Origin: SZUA-430 sp964483585
GTDB lineage: Bacteria; Pseudomonadota; Alphaproteobacteria; Micropepsales; Micropepsaceae
Length of the DNA: 64,000 nucleotides
NCBI GenBank assembly: GCA_964483585.1
Contig: CAZABH010000005.1
Location: 46,969-110,968, forward strand
Direction: 5' to 3'
Shown here: piece by piece, positions 26,980-35,741 of the stretch
How positions within the stretch are numbered: the first letter of the stretch is position 1
How the letters are laid out: each line of letters starts with the position of its first letter
The notes under the pieces: generated by a model
The model's input: only the letters and a program-made list of their open reading frames with translations
Database searches by the model: none
Told to the model about the DNA's origin: nothing
Made by a program: the position numbers and the translations under genes

Positions 26980-28140
26980 ATGAACCTCGCCCAACCCCTC
27001 CCATTCGCGTTTAATCTCGCGACCCTCCCGCCCGAGACCTCGAGCCTGCGTCAGGACGTGCGCGACTTTCTCGCGCGTGAGCTTGAACATATCCCACTCG
27101 ATCAGCGAGCACGGTCGTGGAGCGCTTTCGATGCCACGTTCAGCCGGAAGCTTGGCACGCGTGGTTGGCTGGGCATGACCTGGCCGAAGGCATACGGCGG
27201 ACATGAACGCTCAGCGCTGGAACGTTACGTGGTGGTCGAGGAACTCCTCGCGGCCGGCGCGCCAGTTGCTGCTCACTGGGTCGCGGACCGCCAGTCCGGA
27301 CCACTCTTGCTCAAGTTCGGGACCGAGGCCCAGCGCCAGCGCGTTCTTCCCGGCATCGCAGCGGGAGAAACGTTCTTTGCCATCGGCATGAGCGAGCCCG
27401 ACTCTGGCTCTGACCTGGCCAGCGTAAGAACGCGTGCAACCCGTACCAGCGAGGGTTGGCGGGTGAATGGTACCAAGCTCTGGAGCTCATGGGCCCACAA
27501 GTCGCACTACATGATCGCGGTTTTTCGCACGGGCGATGGCGGTCAGCGCCAGTCAGGGCTGTCCCAGTTTCTCGTGGACCTCGCGCTGCCTGGCATCAAC
27601 GTGCGGCCCATCGCAGACATGACAGGCCACGCCCACTTCAATGAGGTGGTATTCGACAATGCGCTCTTGCCCGACGACGCACTGATTGGAACGGAGGGCG
27701 ATGGGTGGTCGCAGGTGACCGCCGAACTCGCATATGAGCGCTCCGGGCCCGAGCGTTTCCTTTCCAGCATGCTGCTTGTTCAGCAAATCGTCGAGGCCGC
27801 CGGTCCCGACCCGTCGGAGCGTACGGCCATCGCCATCGGCCGCATGGCGGCGCGCCTCCGGTCACTGCGTAACCTGTCCCTGTCTGTCGCAACACAGTTG
27901 CAGCGGGGTGAAAATCCGGCGCTCGAAGCATCCCTTGTCAAGGACATCGGCGCCGTGTTCGAGCAGGAAATCCCCGACATCGCTCACGACCTGTTCGGAC
28001 AGGAGCCTGCCGCAGCGTCCACCGATGCGTTCTTGCGCGTCCAGCATGACATGACACAGACCGCACCTTCATTTTCCCTGCGCGGCGGAACGCGCGAGAT
28101 CCTGCGTGGCATCATCGCCCGTGGCCTTGGCCTGAGATAG
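26980..28140 (+). CDS. Acyl-CoA dehydrogenase, large-subunit-like
   Basis: A 386-residue FAD enzyme; ATG at 26980 (MNLAQ) chosen over the ORF start 12 codons earlier. The family signatures FFAIGMSEPDSGSDLASVRTRA and SLRGGTREILRGIIARGLGL are clear. It would desaturate an acyl-CoA between C2 and C3 and pass electrons to ETF. The next gene, three bases on, encodes a second shorter paralogue, an arrangement seen for alpha2beta2 acyl-CoA dehydrogenases that act on bulky substrates such as sterol side chains. Confidence 0.92.
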   Translation: MNLAQPLPFAFNLATLPPETSSLRQDVRDFLARELEHIPLDQRARSWSAFDATFSRKLGTRGWLGMTWPKAYGGHERSALERYVVVEELLAAGAPVAAHWVADRQSGPLLLKFGTEAQRQRVLPGIAAGETFFAIGMSEPDSGSDLASVRTRATRTSEGWRVNGTKLWSSWAHKSHYMIAVFRTGDGGQRQSGLSQFLVDLALPGINVRPIADMTGHAHFNEVVFDNALLPDDALIGTEGDGWSQVTAELAYERSGPERFLSSMLLVQQIVEAAGPDPSERTAIAIGRMAARLRSLRNLSLSVATQLQRGENPALEASLVKDIGAVFEQEIPDIAHDLFGQEPAAASTDAFLRVQHDMTQTAPSFSLRGGTREILRGIIARGLGLR

Positions 28141-28143
28141 CCC

Positions 28144-29169
28144 ATGAACGAGACCGCCAGCCTGATCCATGATGCGGCACACCGCTTGTTCGCGCAGCAC
28201 GTGACGCCAGAGCTTCTCCTGCGCGCCGAACAGGGCGAATGGAGCGAAGCCCTCTGGGATGCGATCGAGGAGGCCGGCTTCCTCGACACGCTGGCCGACC
28301 CCGACAGTCAGCCTCACGAGCGAGCTGCCAACAGCTTTGCTTTGCTGAGGGCCGCCGCACGTCATCTGTTGCCTGTCCCACTCGGCGAAACGATTGTCGT
28401 TCGGGCCCTTCTTGCCGCACGTAACCTTCGCTTTCCGCCTGGGCCTCTCAGCTTTGGCCTGCTTGAGGGACACACGCATACACACGGCGATCACGCTCAT
28501 CTGAAAGGCCGTGCCCGACGCATTGCCTGCGCTCGTCACACGCAAGCCCTGCTGCTGGGTGCACCGGACGGCAGCGAGTGCGTGCTTGTTGCCACGCGAC
28601 GAGGAAGGCTTGAGCCGGGTACGAACATGGCAGGCGAGCCACGTGACGATCTCAGCTTTGCCGATACGGCCGGCACGACGGTCCCCGGGATCAACGGGGA
28701 AGACTTGAAACTGGCAGGCGCAACCCTGCGCGCGGTCGCGATGGCCGGTACACTCGAACGCGTGCTCATGCAGACGGTCGACTACGCCCGCACGCGCGTC
28801 CAGTTTGCCAAGCCCATCGCCTCGTTCCAGGCCATCCAGCAGCAATTGGCTGTGCTGGCCGGGCATGCGTCTGCAGCGACGATTGCAGCCGAAGCCGGCA
28901 TGGCTGCGCTCTTCGACGAAGATCGCCGCACCATGGCAGTGGCAGTTGCCAAGATCAGGACTGGTGAGGCCGTCGCTGCTGGTACTGCGATCGCCCATCA
29001 GGTTCACGGCGCCATTGGGATCACGCGCGAGCATTCCCTGCATCTTGCAACACGCAGGCTGTGGTCTTGGCGGGCCGAGTTTGGTGCCGAGAGCGAATGG
29101 GCTGCGGGCCTTGGACGCACGCTCGCGTGCAAGGGTGGCCATGCATTCTGGCCTTCGATTACGGCCTGA
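28144..29169 (+). CDS. Acyl-CoA dehydrogenase, second paralogue of the pair
   Basis: A 341-residue paralogue, shorter than the usual 380-390. The middle FAD-binding segment is eroded (no clear SEPxxGSD), while the C-terminal domain is well kept (DYARTRVQFAKPIASFQAIQQQLA, IAHQVHGAIGITREHSLHL). In known heteromeric pairs one subunit keeps the FAD site and the other shapes the pocket, so this is probably the partner of the upstream gene. A substrate cannot be named. Confidence 0.9.
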   Translation: MNETASLIHDAAHRLFAQHVTPELLLRAEQGEWSEALWDAIEEAGFLDTLADPDSQPHERAANSFALLRAAARHLLPVPLGETIVVRALLAARNLRFPPGPLSFGLLEGHTHTHGDHAHLKGRARRIACARHTQALLLGAPDGSECVLVATRRGRLEPGTNMAGEPRDDLSFADTAGTTVPGINGEDLKLAGATLRAVAMAGTLERVLMQTVDYARTRVQFAKPIASFQAIQQQLAVLAGHASAATIAAEAGMAALFDEDRRTMAVAVAKIRTGEAVAAGTAIAHQVHGAIGITREHSLHLATRRLWSWRAEFGAESEWAAGLGRTLACKGGHAFWPSITA

Positions 29170-29237
29170 CCCGATACGAAAAGAGGGCAGGGGCCCGAGG
29201 CTCCCACCCTCCATTCCATTGCGGCCTGAGGCCCGGT

Positions 29238-31232
29238 CTAGCGGCGCAGGCTGACGACCAGCCTGACGTCGCGACCGGGCAGAAGGACCTCGTCCTTGTT
29301 GAACGCGACGTGGTTCCGGATTTCCTCGTCGAGCAGGTTGCGGCCAACCAGGCTCACATCAATGGTGCCGGTGTCGCTGGAAACGGCACGCCACGTCACA
29401 CCGGCATCAAGGCGGGTGTAGCCGTCCGTGGCCGTTTCATTATCGGCGATATCATTCTGTTCGAATGCATGCGTCAGCTGCAGGAACGCATCGGCCCTCT
29501 CTCCCGTCAGGCCAAGTCCGCCACCCAGCCGCACGGGCGGAATGCGCGGAACGTTGCCGCCCGCATCGAAGCTTGCCTCGACCCAGTCCGCCTTCACGTT
29601 GAAGGCAAGCTCACCAAACGAAAGTGTGGCTACCGGCACCTCTGCTTCGAACTCGCCGCCCGTGAACGTGGCATCGCGCTGGACGTAGAGGAGCTCAAGG
29701 AACTCTTCGCTGTCATCCGGGAAGAACGTACCAAGTTCATCATATGAATTTCCGGTCAGCTCGCCATACACGAACCCGTCGAACTGGGTGTGAAACAGAG
29801 TGATCTCGGCTCTTACACCCGGCAGGGTCAGCTTCGCATTACCCTCGAAATTGAGAGCCTTTTCGATCGAGATGTCGGGATCGCCGACCTCCCAGGTGCC
29901 CGTCGCCTCGTGCGGACCACGTGCGAATAGTTCGACCTGGTTCGGTGCACGCTCGGCGTAGGAGACATTTGCGCCCAGCCGAACAGAGTCCGACGCCTTG
30001 AACACCAAGCCTCCGAAGGCACTGACAGGGTCATAGTCGCGCTGCGTGAACACGTCCGAGATGGTTGTGCCCTCAACATCGGTGTGCTCGTGACGGGCGC
30101 CCAGTTCAAGCGTCAGGTCCTGTCCCAGAGGGACGTCGGCGAACGCATAGAAGCCAAGCGACTCTGTGATGCTTGGCGCAAGGAAGTCTTCACCCTCACC
30201 TTGGGCCTCGAAGTCACGATACTGCAGCTGGATACCACCCGCGATGGCCGAGAAGGGGCCAAGTGCACCGTGAACCAGCTCACCGCGGATTTCATGCTGC
30301 TGGTCGAGGAACGTCGACTTGGGAACCCCGTCGATCTCATCATGCTTATAGTCTGAAATGCCCGCGTTCAGGCGCAGGGCTGTGAAGCCTGCAAACGGAT
30401 TCTTCCACTCACCGGCAACAAGCAGCTTATCCTGTTGCATCGCTATGAAGGCATCCTCACCGGGTATTCCGTATTCGCTTTCAAACCGCACATAGGCAGC
30501 GCCTATATGCCCACTATTGCCGATATGGGCACCACCCAGCGATACACCCCGGCCTTCGGACTGGCTATTGATCTGCTTACCATTCGGCGTGTCGTAGGAG
30601 TCCCGGTCCTGATAGACGCCATCAAGGTGCCACGCGAAATTGCCGCTGCCTCCATCGATGAGCCCTGCGAGCTCGCGCCCATTGTCGACGCCGCTGAATG
30701 CGGCATGCGTTTCAAGGCTGAAGCCATCTCTTGGCAGCGACGTGGGAATACGGTTGTTCAGTGCGTTGACGACACCACCGATGGCCTGGCTGCCATAGCG
30801 CAGTGTCGCTGGCCCACGAACGATCTCGACACCCCGCATGGCCAGTGGATCGATCGGAACGCCGTGATCAGGCGACAGGTCCGATACGTCGAAGCTGCCG
30901 AGCCCGTTCTCGAGCACGCGCACACGCGTGGCATCAAAACCCCGAATGACAGGCCGGCCCGCGCCTGCGGCAAAGCTGGTTGATGTCACGCCGGGAATGT
31001 CACCCAGCGCGTCGACCAGGTTCAGGCCCCCGGCGCGCGTCAGGTCATTGCGATCAGCGACCCCGACAAGGGTGGAAAACTGGTCCCGCGACTTCGAGAT
31101 GGCCGACCCCGTCACGACGATTTTCTCGACGGTCTCGGTCTGCTTGGCCTTTTCGTCAGCAGTCGCAAGGCTGGCGGCGATTGCAGCAACGGCGGCACCT
31201 GAAAACAGGCGGACTTTATAGGAATTAAACAT
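29238..31232 (-). CDS. TonB-dependent receptor, ZnuD-like
   Basis: A 664-residue outer-membrane receptor: signal peptide, TonB box region (ETVEKIVVTG), plug with SPDHGVPIDPLAMRGVEIVRGPATLRYGS, 22-strand barrel and C-terminal strand RDVRLVVSLRR. The plug sequence, AERAPNQVELFARGPHEATG and NHVAFNKDEVLLPGRD closely resemble the ZnuD zinc receptors. The His-rich loop that many ZnuD proteins carry is absent. I see no clear Zur box upstream. The small His/Cys protein gene upstream on the same strand may be co-transcribed. Confidence 0.9.
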   Translation of the reverse strand: MFNSYKVRLFSGAAVAAIAASLATADEKAKQTETVEKIVVTGSAISKSRDQFSTLVGVADRNDLTRAGGLNLVDALGDIPGVTSTSFAAGAGRPVIRGFDATRVRVLENGLGSFDVSDLSPDHGVPIDPLAMRGVEIVRGPATLRYGSQAIGGVVNALNNRIPTSLPRDGFSLETHAAFSGVDNGRELAGLIDGGSGNFAWHLDGVYQDRDSYDTPNGKQINSQSEGRGVSLGGAHIGNSGHIGAAYVRFESEYGIPGEDAFIAMQQDKLLVAGEWKNPFAGFTALRLNAGISDYKHDEIDGVPKSTFLDQQHEIRGELVHGALGPFSAIAGGIQLQYRDFEAQGEGEDFLAPSITESLGFYAFADVPLGQDLTLELGARHEHTDVEGTTISDVFTQRDYDPVSAFGGLVFKASDSVRLGANVSYAERAPNQVELFARGPHEATGTWEVGDPDISIEKALNFEGNAKLTLPGVRAEITLFHTQFDGFVYGELTGNSYDELGTFFPDDSEEFLELLYVQRDATFTGGEFEAEVPVATLSFGELAFNVKADWVEASFDAGGNVPRIPPVRLGGGLGLTGERADAFLQLTHAFEQNDIADNETATDGYTRLDAGVTWRAVSSDTGTIDVSLVGRNLLDEEIRNHVAFNKDEVLLPGRDVRLVVSLRR

Positions 31233-31316
31233 GAAACGCTCCTGGATGAACTGAATGGAGACCCGGATGAGCGAACGCAGAACGCGCCGTGTCTCGGTTA
31301 CCGGGTTGGCTTCGGC

Positions 31317-31733
31317 CTAGGCATTCAGTTCGGGAGGAGGTCCCCTGATGGTCCGCGCCTCGCGTGGCGCCGATTTGCGGGGCTGCTGTCGCAGATCAAG
31401 TGCGGTTAGAGTGTCCTTGGATGGCGGCCAATCAATGGCCGCCACGGCCAGAAGCACATGTAGGCCCACCGCCGAGACAAGACATGCCGGACAGTCGCGA
31501 TGTGGCTCGGCAGGATGCGGTTCGCGCTCGACTGCACCCAACGTTGGGTCAACCCCAGCAAAACGATCAAAGATCTCGTTTGAGAGGGAAGCCTCAGGGC
31601 TGGACCCATCAGCGTGAATGTGATGAACAGCAGTCAGTCCCTGGATCACAAGCGCGAATGCAATGATCCAAGCGAACGCCACACTCATGGCGCGCCAGCC
31701 TGACGCCCTCGCTGTTTCGAACTCCCCGCCCAT
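31317..31733 (-). CDS. Unknown membrane-anchored protein with His/Cys motifs (DUF2946-like)
   Basis: A 138-residue protein starting at the ATG at 31733; an internal ATG at 31688 just before the membrane segment (AFAWIIAFALVIQGLTAV) is also possible. Then come VHHIHADG, EREPHPAEPHRDCPACLVSAVGLHVLL and a basic tail. His pairs followed by a CPAC-type motif are the hallmark of DUF2946-like proteins near copper and zinc genes. It sits 84 bp upstream of the ZnuD-like receptor on the same strand, so a role in metal handling is inferred. Confidence 0.65.
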   Translation of the reverse strand: MGGEFETARASGWRAMSVAFAWIIAFALVIQGLTAVHHIHADGSSPEASLSNEIFDRFAGVDPTLGAVEREPHPAEPHRDCPACLVSAVGLHVLLAVAAIDWPPSKDTLTALDLRQQPRKSAPREARTIRGPPPELNA

Positions 31734-31894
31734 GTGTTCAATACAAGCACAATCCTGCGCCTTGTGGCAACGCCCGGAGGGAGCGCACGAAATTTCCACT
31801 CGCAGGCGAACACAACCTCGCTTCCGGCACGTGAACAGCGAAACAGAAAGCGCCGGGCATTTCTGCCCGGCGCGATTGGTATTGTTGGCATGTG

Positions 31895-32323
31895 TCAGAC
31901 GTATCGCAGGTCCATTACCCGGCCATTGTAGGGGTTAACCCTGAGCATGACCGGACGCCCGCGCCGGTCATGGGCGAAGGCCCTCAGCCCCCAGCCCCAG
32001 CGAGCCTCTCGCAGCCCGCGCACACCATAGAATCCCTGGCGCTCGAGGCGCCTGATGATTTGCCGTTGCGACAAGGTCTGTTCGTGATGGCCATAGCCGC
32101 GGTTCCCGCGCCCCCAACCGCGCTCCCAGTGGTCATAGCCGCGTTCGTGCTGACTCCAATCCTGGTGCCGTGGCGCAGGGCCGTGGCGATCCTGCTGATA
32201 CTGACGCTCGTGCTGAGCGTGACCACCTCGAGGTCCGTAGCTCTGGTCGGCCATCGCCGGGCTGGCGAGCGCCACGACGCCGAGCGAGAATACCGTTGCT
32301 GTGGCGGTGATAAGCTTGCGCAT
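31895..32323 (-). CDS. Secreted His-rich PepSY-like protein
   Basis: A 142-residue protein; the ATG at 32323 has an AGGAGTT site and opens a Sec signal (KLITATATVFSLGVVALASPAMA). Residues 30-80 are rich in His, Arg, Tyr and Gln (GYDHWERGWGRGNRGYGHHE). The C-terminal 55 residues (RQIIRRLERQGFYGVRGLR ... GRPVMLRVNPYNGRVMDLRYV) fit a PepSY domain. It is divergent from a second PepSY-like protein gene that heads the two-component operon, so it may sense metal or acid and feed into that system. Confidence 0.75.
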   Translation of the reverse strand: MRKLITATATVFSLGVVALASPAMADQSYGPRGGHAQHERQYQQDRHGPAPRHQDWSQHERGYDHWERGWGRGNRGYGHHEQTLSQRQIIRRLERQGFYGVRGLREARWGWGLRAFAHDRRGRPVMLRVNPYNGRVMDLRYV

Positions 32324-32390
32324 GATGATTAACTCCTGTTCTAAGGGGGTGCCAGTCCCAACCCTTGGATCCATCATCACGTGCACGGGC

Positions 32391-32408
32391 TGAACAGGAT
32401 CTGGACAG
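32391..32408. promoter_or_regulatory. Candidate OmpR-type direct-repeat operator
   Basis: TGAACAG (32391) and TGGACAG (32402) begin 11 bases apart, the spacing used by OmpR/PhoB-family dimers. They lie in the divergent region between the two PepSY-like genes, next to the gene for an OmpR-type regulator. A flanking inverted pair GCTGAAC (32389-32395) / GTTCAGC (32423-32429) is also present. Autoregulation by the adjacent system is a reasonable inference. Confidence 0.45.
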
Positions 32409-32451
32409 ATTATTCATGTCGGGTTCAGCGACTTTGCGCTATTCAGGTCCC

Positions 32452-32826
32452 ATGCGTGGAACCCTTCGCAAATCCCTGTTCGTCGTGCTGCTGGCCGGAG
32501 CATTTCTCCAGCCAGCAATCGCGCAGGACTGGACCCCGCCCACGGGAGGGCCCGGCGCCCAATCGATCCCGCCGGACCAGCCAGGCCGGGGCGACCGCTT
32601 CCGGCGCGACCGCATGCAGGAAGACCAGCGCATCGTGCCGCTGGACACGGTGATGAACAATCTGATGTCGCAATATCCCGGCAAGCCGCTCGATGCGCGT
32701 GGCCCCATGCGCCGCGGTGCTCAGATGATCTACGAGATCGTGTGGCTGACCCCCGACGGGCGTCAGATCGTGGTCATTGTTGATGCCCGTTCGGGGCAGG
32801 TGCTCCGCGTGCGCGGTCTTGGCTGA
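32452..32826 (+). CDS. Secreted PepSY-like protein, first gene of two-component operon
   Basis: A 124-residue protein; ATG at 32452 starts a Sec signal (RKSLFVVLLAGAFLQPAIAQ). After a Pro/Gly-rich linker comes a PepSY-like fold (MIYEIVWLTPDGRQIVVIVDARSGQVLRVRG). It ends 14 bases before the response regulator gene. In rhizobia a small exported protein, FeuN, holds the FeuQ kinase in check; this protein could play a like role, but that is inference. Confidence 0.8.
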   Translation: MRGTLRKSLFVVLLAGAFLQPAIAQDWTPPTGGPGAQSIPPDQPGRGDRFRRDRMQEDQRIVPLDTVMNNLMSQYPGKPLDARGPMRRGAQMIYEIVWLTPDGRQIVVIVDARSGQVLRVRGLG

Positions 32827-32840
32827 CGGAGGAGAAGACA

Positions 32841-33530
32841 ATGCGAATACTCGTCGTCGAAGATGATCCCGACCTGCGGCGTGTTCTGGCAGACGCGCTG
32901 AAGGACAATGGCTATGTCGTTGATACGGCTGGCGATGGAGAAGAGGGGCACTATCTGGGCGACACCGAGCCCTATGACGCCGTGATCCTGGACTTGGGCC
33001 TTCCCGAAATGGACGGGATCAAGGTGCTCGAGAAATGGCGCAAGGCCGGGCGCACCATGCCGGTTCTCATCCTTACCGCCCGCGATCGCTGGAGCGACAA
33101 GGTGAAAGGCCTCGACGCTGGCGCCGATGACTATGTGGTCAAGCCATTCTTCACGGAAGAGGTGCTCGCGCGCATCCGCACGCTGCTCCGGCGCAGCGCT
33201 GGCATCACCACGGCAGACATCGAGTGCGGTCCTCTGCGCATCGACACGCGCGCTGCGCGCGTCACCGTGGACGGAAATCCCGTCAAGCTGACATCGCTCG
33301 AGTACCGGCTCCTTGCGTATCTGGCACACCACAAGGGGAGGGTCGTTTCGCGGACCGAGTTGGTGGAGCATCTCTACGACCAGGACTTCGATCGGGACTC
33401 GAACACAATCGAGGTGTTCGTGGGCCGCTTGCGCAAGAAGCTGGGCGTGAACATGATCCAGACATTGCGTGGTCTCGGTTACAAGCTGGACGAGCACACC
33501 GCAGAATCAGAGGCAAATGCTGCCCGCTAG
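32841..33530 (+). CDS. OmpR-family response regulator, FeuP/PhoP-like
   Basis: A 229-residue regulator: receiver (1-115) with Asp51 in VILDLGLPEMDG and Lys in DYVVKPF, then a winged helix (about 125-220) with EYRLLAYLAHHKGRVVSRTELVEHLYDQDFDRDSN and FVGRLRKKLG. The closest known types are FeuP and PhoP. Its 3' end overlaps the kinase gene by 14 bases. A candidate 11-bp repeat site is present upstream of the operon. Confidence 0.94.
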   Translation: MRILVVEDDPDLRRVLADALKDNGYVVDTAGDGEEGHYLGDTEPYDAVILDLGLPEMDGIKVLEKWRKAGRTMPVLILTARDRWSDKVKGLDAGADDYVVKPFFTEEVLARIRTLLRRSAGITTADIECGPLRIDTRAARVTVDGNPVKLTSLEYRLLAYLAHHKGRVVSRTELVEHLYDQDFDRDSNTIEVFVGRLRKKLGVNMIQTLRGLGYKLDEHTAESEANAAR

Positions 33531-34929
33531 CAACTCTCTCGCCTTCAGGCTGGTCACCATCGCGGCCGGCTGGGGTGTCATCGGCCTCGTCGCTGGCGGA
33601 TTTCTCCTGTCATCGCTGTTTCGGACGGCGGCGGTTCGCAGCTTCGACCAGCGACTTGTCGCCGATCTCGAGAGCGTCATCGCCGTGGCCGAAATCGACT
33701 GCATGGGAACCTTCACCATGCCCAAACCCCTGATAGCCGAGCGCTTCACGAGGGCGTTCTCGGGGTCCTATTGGCAGGTCTCGTCGCTGACGGTAGGCGA
33801 AGGTGGAAAGCCCGAAACGATCATGCGCTCCCGATCCCTCTGGGACAAGACGCTACCTGTTGGAATACAAACAAGGTCTGGCGACGTTCGGCAGGGCTAT
33901 GCATCAGGGCCGCTTGAGCAGAACTTGCGTTTCGTCGAGCGCGTGGTGTCCATCGCGCGCCCGGACACGGAAGCAGCGGAAGACAATTGTGTGTCCAGCC
34001 GGTTGTTTCGCATGTCGGTTGCCGGAGACATGCGCGACATGCAGGACGAGATAGAAGCCTTCGAGTCCACGCTGTTCTGGTCCGTGATCGCGCTGGGCGT
34101 CAGCATGACGGTGGCGATGGCATTGTTCGTGCGACTGGGACTGTCGCCGCTTGAGAAGATTTCCAGGGCGCTTGCGGCAATCCGCGAAGGAAGGGCCTCG
34201 CAACTTGAAGGGCGCTATCCCAGCGAGATCCAGCCTTTGGCCGACGAGCTAAACGCACTCGTCAAGCACAATGCCGATGTGGTCGCGCGCGCGCGAACGC
34301 ATGTCGGCAATCTCGCGCATTTTCTCAAGACGCCGTTGTCGGTACTCGCGAACGAAGCCAAGGGTGCGGCTGGGCCACTTGCAGACGCGGTCAACAAGCA
34401 GGTGGGCGTGATGCGAAGACAGGTCGACCACTATCTGGCACGCGCACGCACCGTTGCATCCGCAGGCGTGATCGGCGCGCGATGCGATGTCGCGCCAGTC
34501 ATCGCGGACCTGACGCGCGCGCTTACACGCATCTACGATGCCCAGGGCATAACGATCACGGGCGAATGTCCTGACGGCCTTGTGTTCAGGGGCGATCGCG
34601 CGGATCTAGAGGAAATGCTGGGCAACCTGCTCGACAATGCCTGCAAATGGGCTTCGGAGAGTGTCGCAATCGCAGCATCCCCGACAGCACAGCCCGGACG
34701 TTTGCGGGTGGTCGTGACGGACGATGGGCCCGGCCTGTCGGAAGAACAGAAAAAGCGCGTCCTCGAACGGGGCGAGCGACTGGACGAAACCAAGCCCGGC
34801 TCTGGGCTTGGGCTCGGGATCGTGCGCGAAATCGCTGGCCTCTATGGCGGCACGTTCACTCTGGGTCGGTCAGAGGCTGGGGGGCTGCGCGTCGAGATTG
34901 ATCTGCCAGCACTCGAGCGTGGCAACTAG
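33517..34929 (+). CDS. Sensor histidine kinase, FeuQ/PhoQ-like
   Basis: A 470-residue kinase; ATG at 33517 (MLPASNSLAFRL) inside the end of the regulator gene. Two membrane helices (about 10-32 and 185-205) bracket a periplasmic sensor of about 150 residues, followed by HAMP, HisKA with His268 in VGNLAHFLKTPLSVL (the PhoQ/FeuQ subgroup form of the H-box), N-box NLLDNACKWA and G-boxes DDGPGLSE and GSGLGLGIV. Known relatives respond to divalent cations, pH or osmolarity. Confidence 0.94.
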   Translation: MLPASNSLAFRLVTIAAGWGVIGLVAGGFLLSSLFRTAAVRSFDQRLVADLESVIAVAEIDCMGTFTMPKPLIAERFTRAFSGSYWQVSSLTVGEGGKPETIMRSRSLWDKTLPVGIQTRSGDVRQGYASGPLEQNLRFVERVVSIARPDTEAAEDNCVSSRLFRMSVAGDMRDMQDEIEAFESTLFWSVIALGVSMTVAMALFVRLGLSPLEKISRALAAIREGRASQLEGRYPSEIQPLADELNALVKHNADVVARARTHVGNLAHFLKTPLSVLANEAKGAAGPLADAVNKQVGVMRRQVDHYLARARTVASAGVIGARCDVAPVIADLTRALTRIYDAQGITITGECPDGLVFRGDRADLEEMLGNLLDNACKWASESVAIAASPTAQPGRLRVVVTDDGPGLSEEQKKRVLERGERLDETKPGSGLGLGIVREIAGLYGGTFTLGRSEAGGLRVEIDLPALERGN

Positions 34930-34945
34930 AAGCGACGGCGCGTCC

Positions 34946-35272
34946 TCACTCCGAGTTGGCTGCTGCGGGCTCTTCCGACAGACGTTTCTCTGACTTGCTC
35001 TTCTTGCCCTTCTTGGCAGGGGCTTTCTTGGTTTTGCCGCCTTTTTCCTTCTTGTCCTTCTTTTCTCGTTCGGGACCGTGATAGTCCTCGACGCCAATCA
35101 AGATTGCGTAGCACGCGAGCCTGACGACGCGCGGAATCTTGACCGGGTCTCCGTCCCGCTCACCCTTTTCATAATATTGGACAACCCTGCGCTTCAATCC
35201 CAGCGCATCGGCCGCATCCTTTTGTGACATGTCCAGCGACTTGCGCCAGCGCTTGAAATCATTGCCCTTCAT
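34946..35272 (-). CDS. XRE-family HTH protein with lysine-rich tail
   Basis: A 108-residue protein. Residues 5-65 form a Cro/CI-type helix-turn-helix (FKRWRKSLDMSQKDAADALGL, RRVVQYYEKGERDG), extended with RLACYAILIGVEDY. Residues 70-105 are almost all Lys, Gly, Ala and Glu, like histone-H1-type tails that bind DNA without sequence choice. It converges on the kinase gene with 16 bases between. A target is not evident. Confidence 0.8.
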   Translation of the reverse strand: MKGNDFKRWRKSLDMSQKDAADALGLKRRVVQYYEKGERDGDPVKIPRVVRLACYAILIGVEDYHGPEREKKDKKEKGGKTKKAPAKKGKKSKSEKRLSEEPAAANSE

Positions 35273-35741
35273 GCATGGATGCCCCGATGAGTGTTCAGAT
35301 CAAGAAACGTCACTGCGCCAGCAAACGCAAGCATTGCATCTCATCGGGCCGTGCGCGTTTTTCTTCGGGCATGGCGTGACCGCCGCGCGAGGCGCGCGGA
35401 TTAACCAAGAATTGTCCAGAGGCTGAAGGAAAATATTCAACTCGCATGACCACTGAACGCGTGTCCCGCGGGGCGCGCAGCCAGCGAATCGATTCGCGTC
35501 CCGCGCGAGAGGTTGTCACTCGTCAAGTCCTGCTATCGCGAAGTCTTCTCCCGAATGTAACGCGCATCGGTCCGACTGCGACGCAATACCAAGGATGTTT
35601 TCCCTCGGGCAACCTCGAGTGCAATCACGGCTGCCATTGCCCGTCACCCGAGGACTGCGTAGACTCCATGCAATTCATGTTCGGCGGCGCGCGCTCTCGG
35701 CGCGCATCGGCCGTTAGCCCAGTCTTTTAAGAGGCCAGACC
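35273..35741. other. 469-bp gene-free region upstream of fecR-like gene
   Basis: No convincing coding frame or RNA gene is seen. It contains a GC-rich perfect hairpin, CCGCGCG-AGG-CGCGCGG (35383-35399), and a 14-bp palindrome at 35484-35497. The ribosome site of the following gene (AAGAGG) lies at its right end. Confidence 0.5.
35484..35497. promoter_or_regulatory. Perfect 14-bp palindrome
   Basis: GCGAATC-GATTCGC is a fully symmetric site 245 bp upstream of the fecR-like gene, in a region without genes. It could be an operator, but nothing else supports that. Confidence 0.3.

Noticed and set aside
35383..35399. Short GC palindrome CCGCGCG-AGG-CGCGCGG as terminator
   Set aside because: Not placed at a gene end and not followed by Ts.
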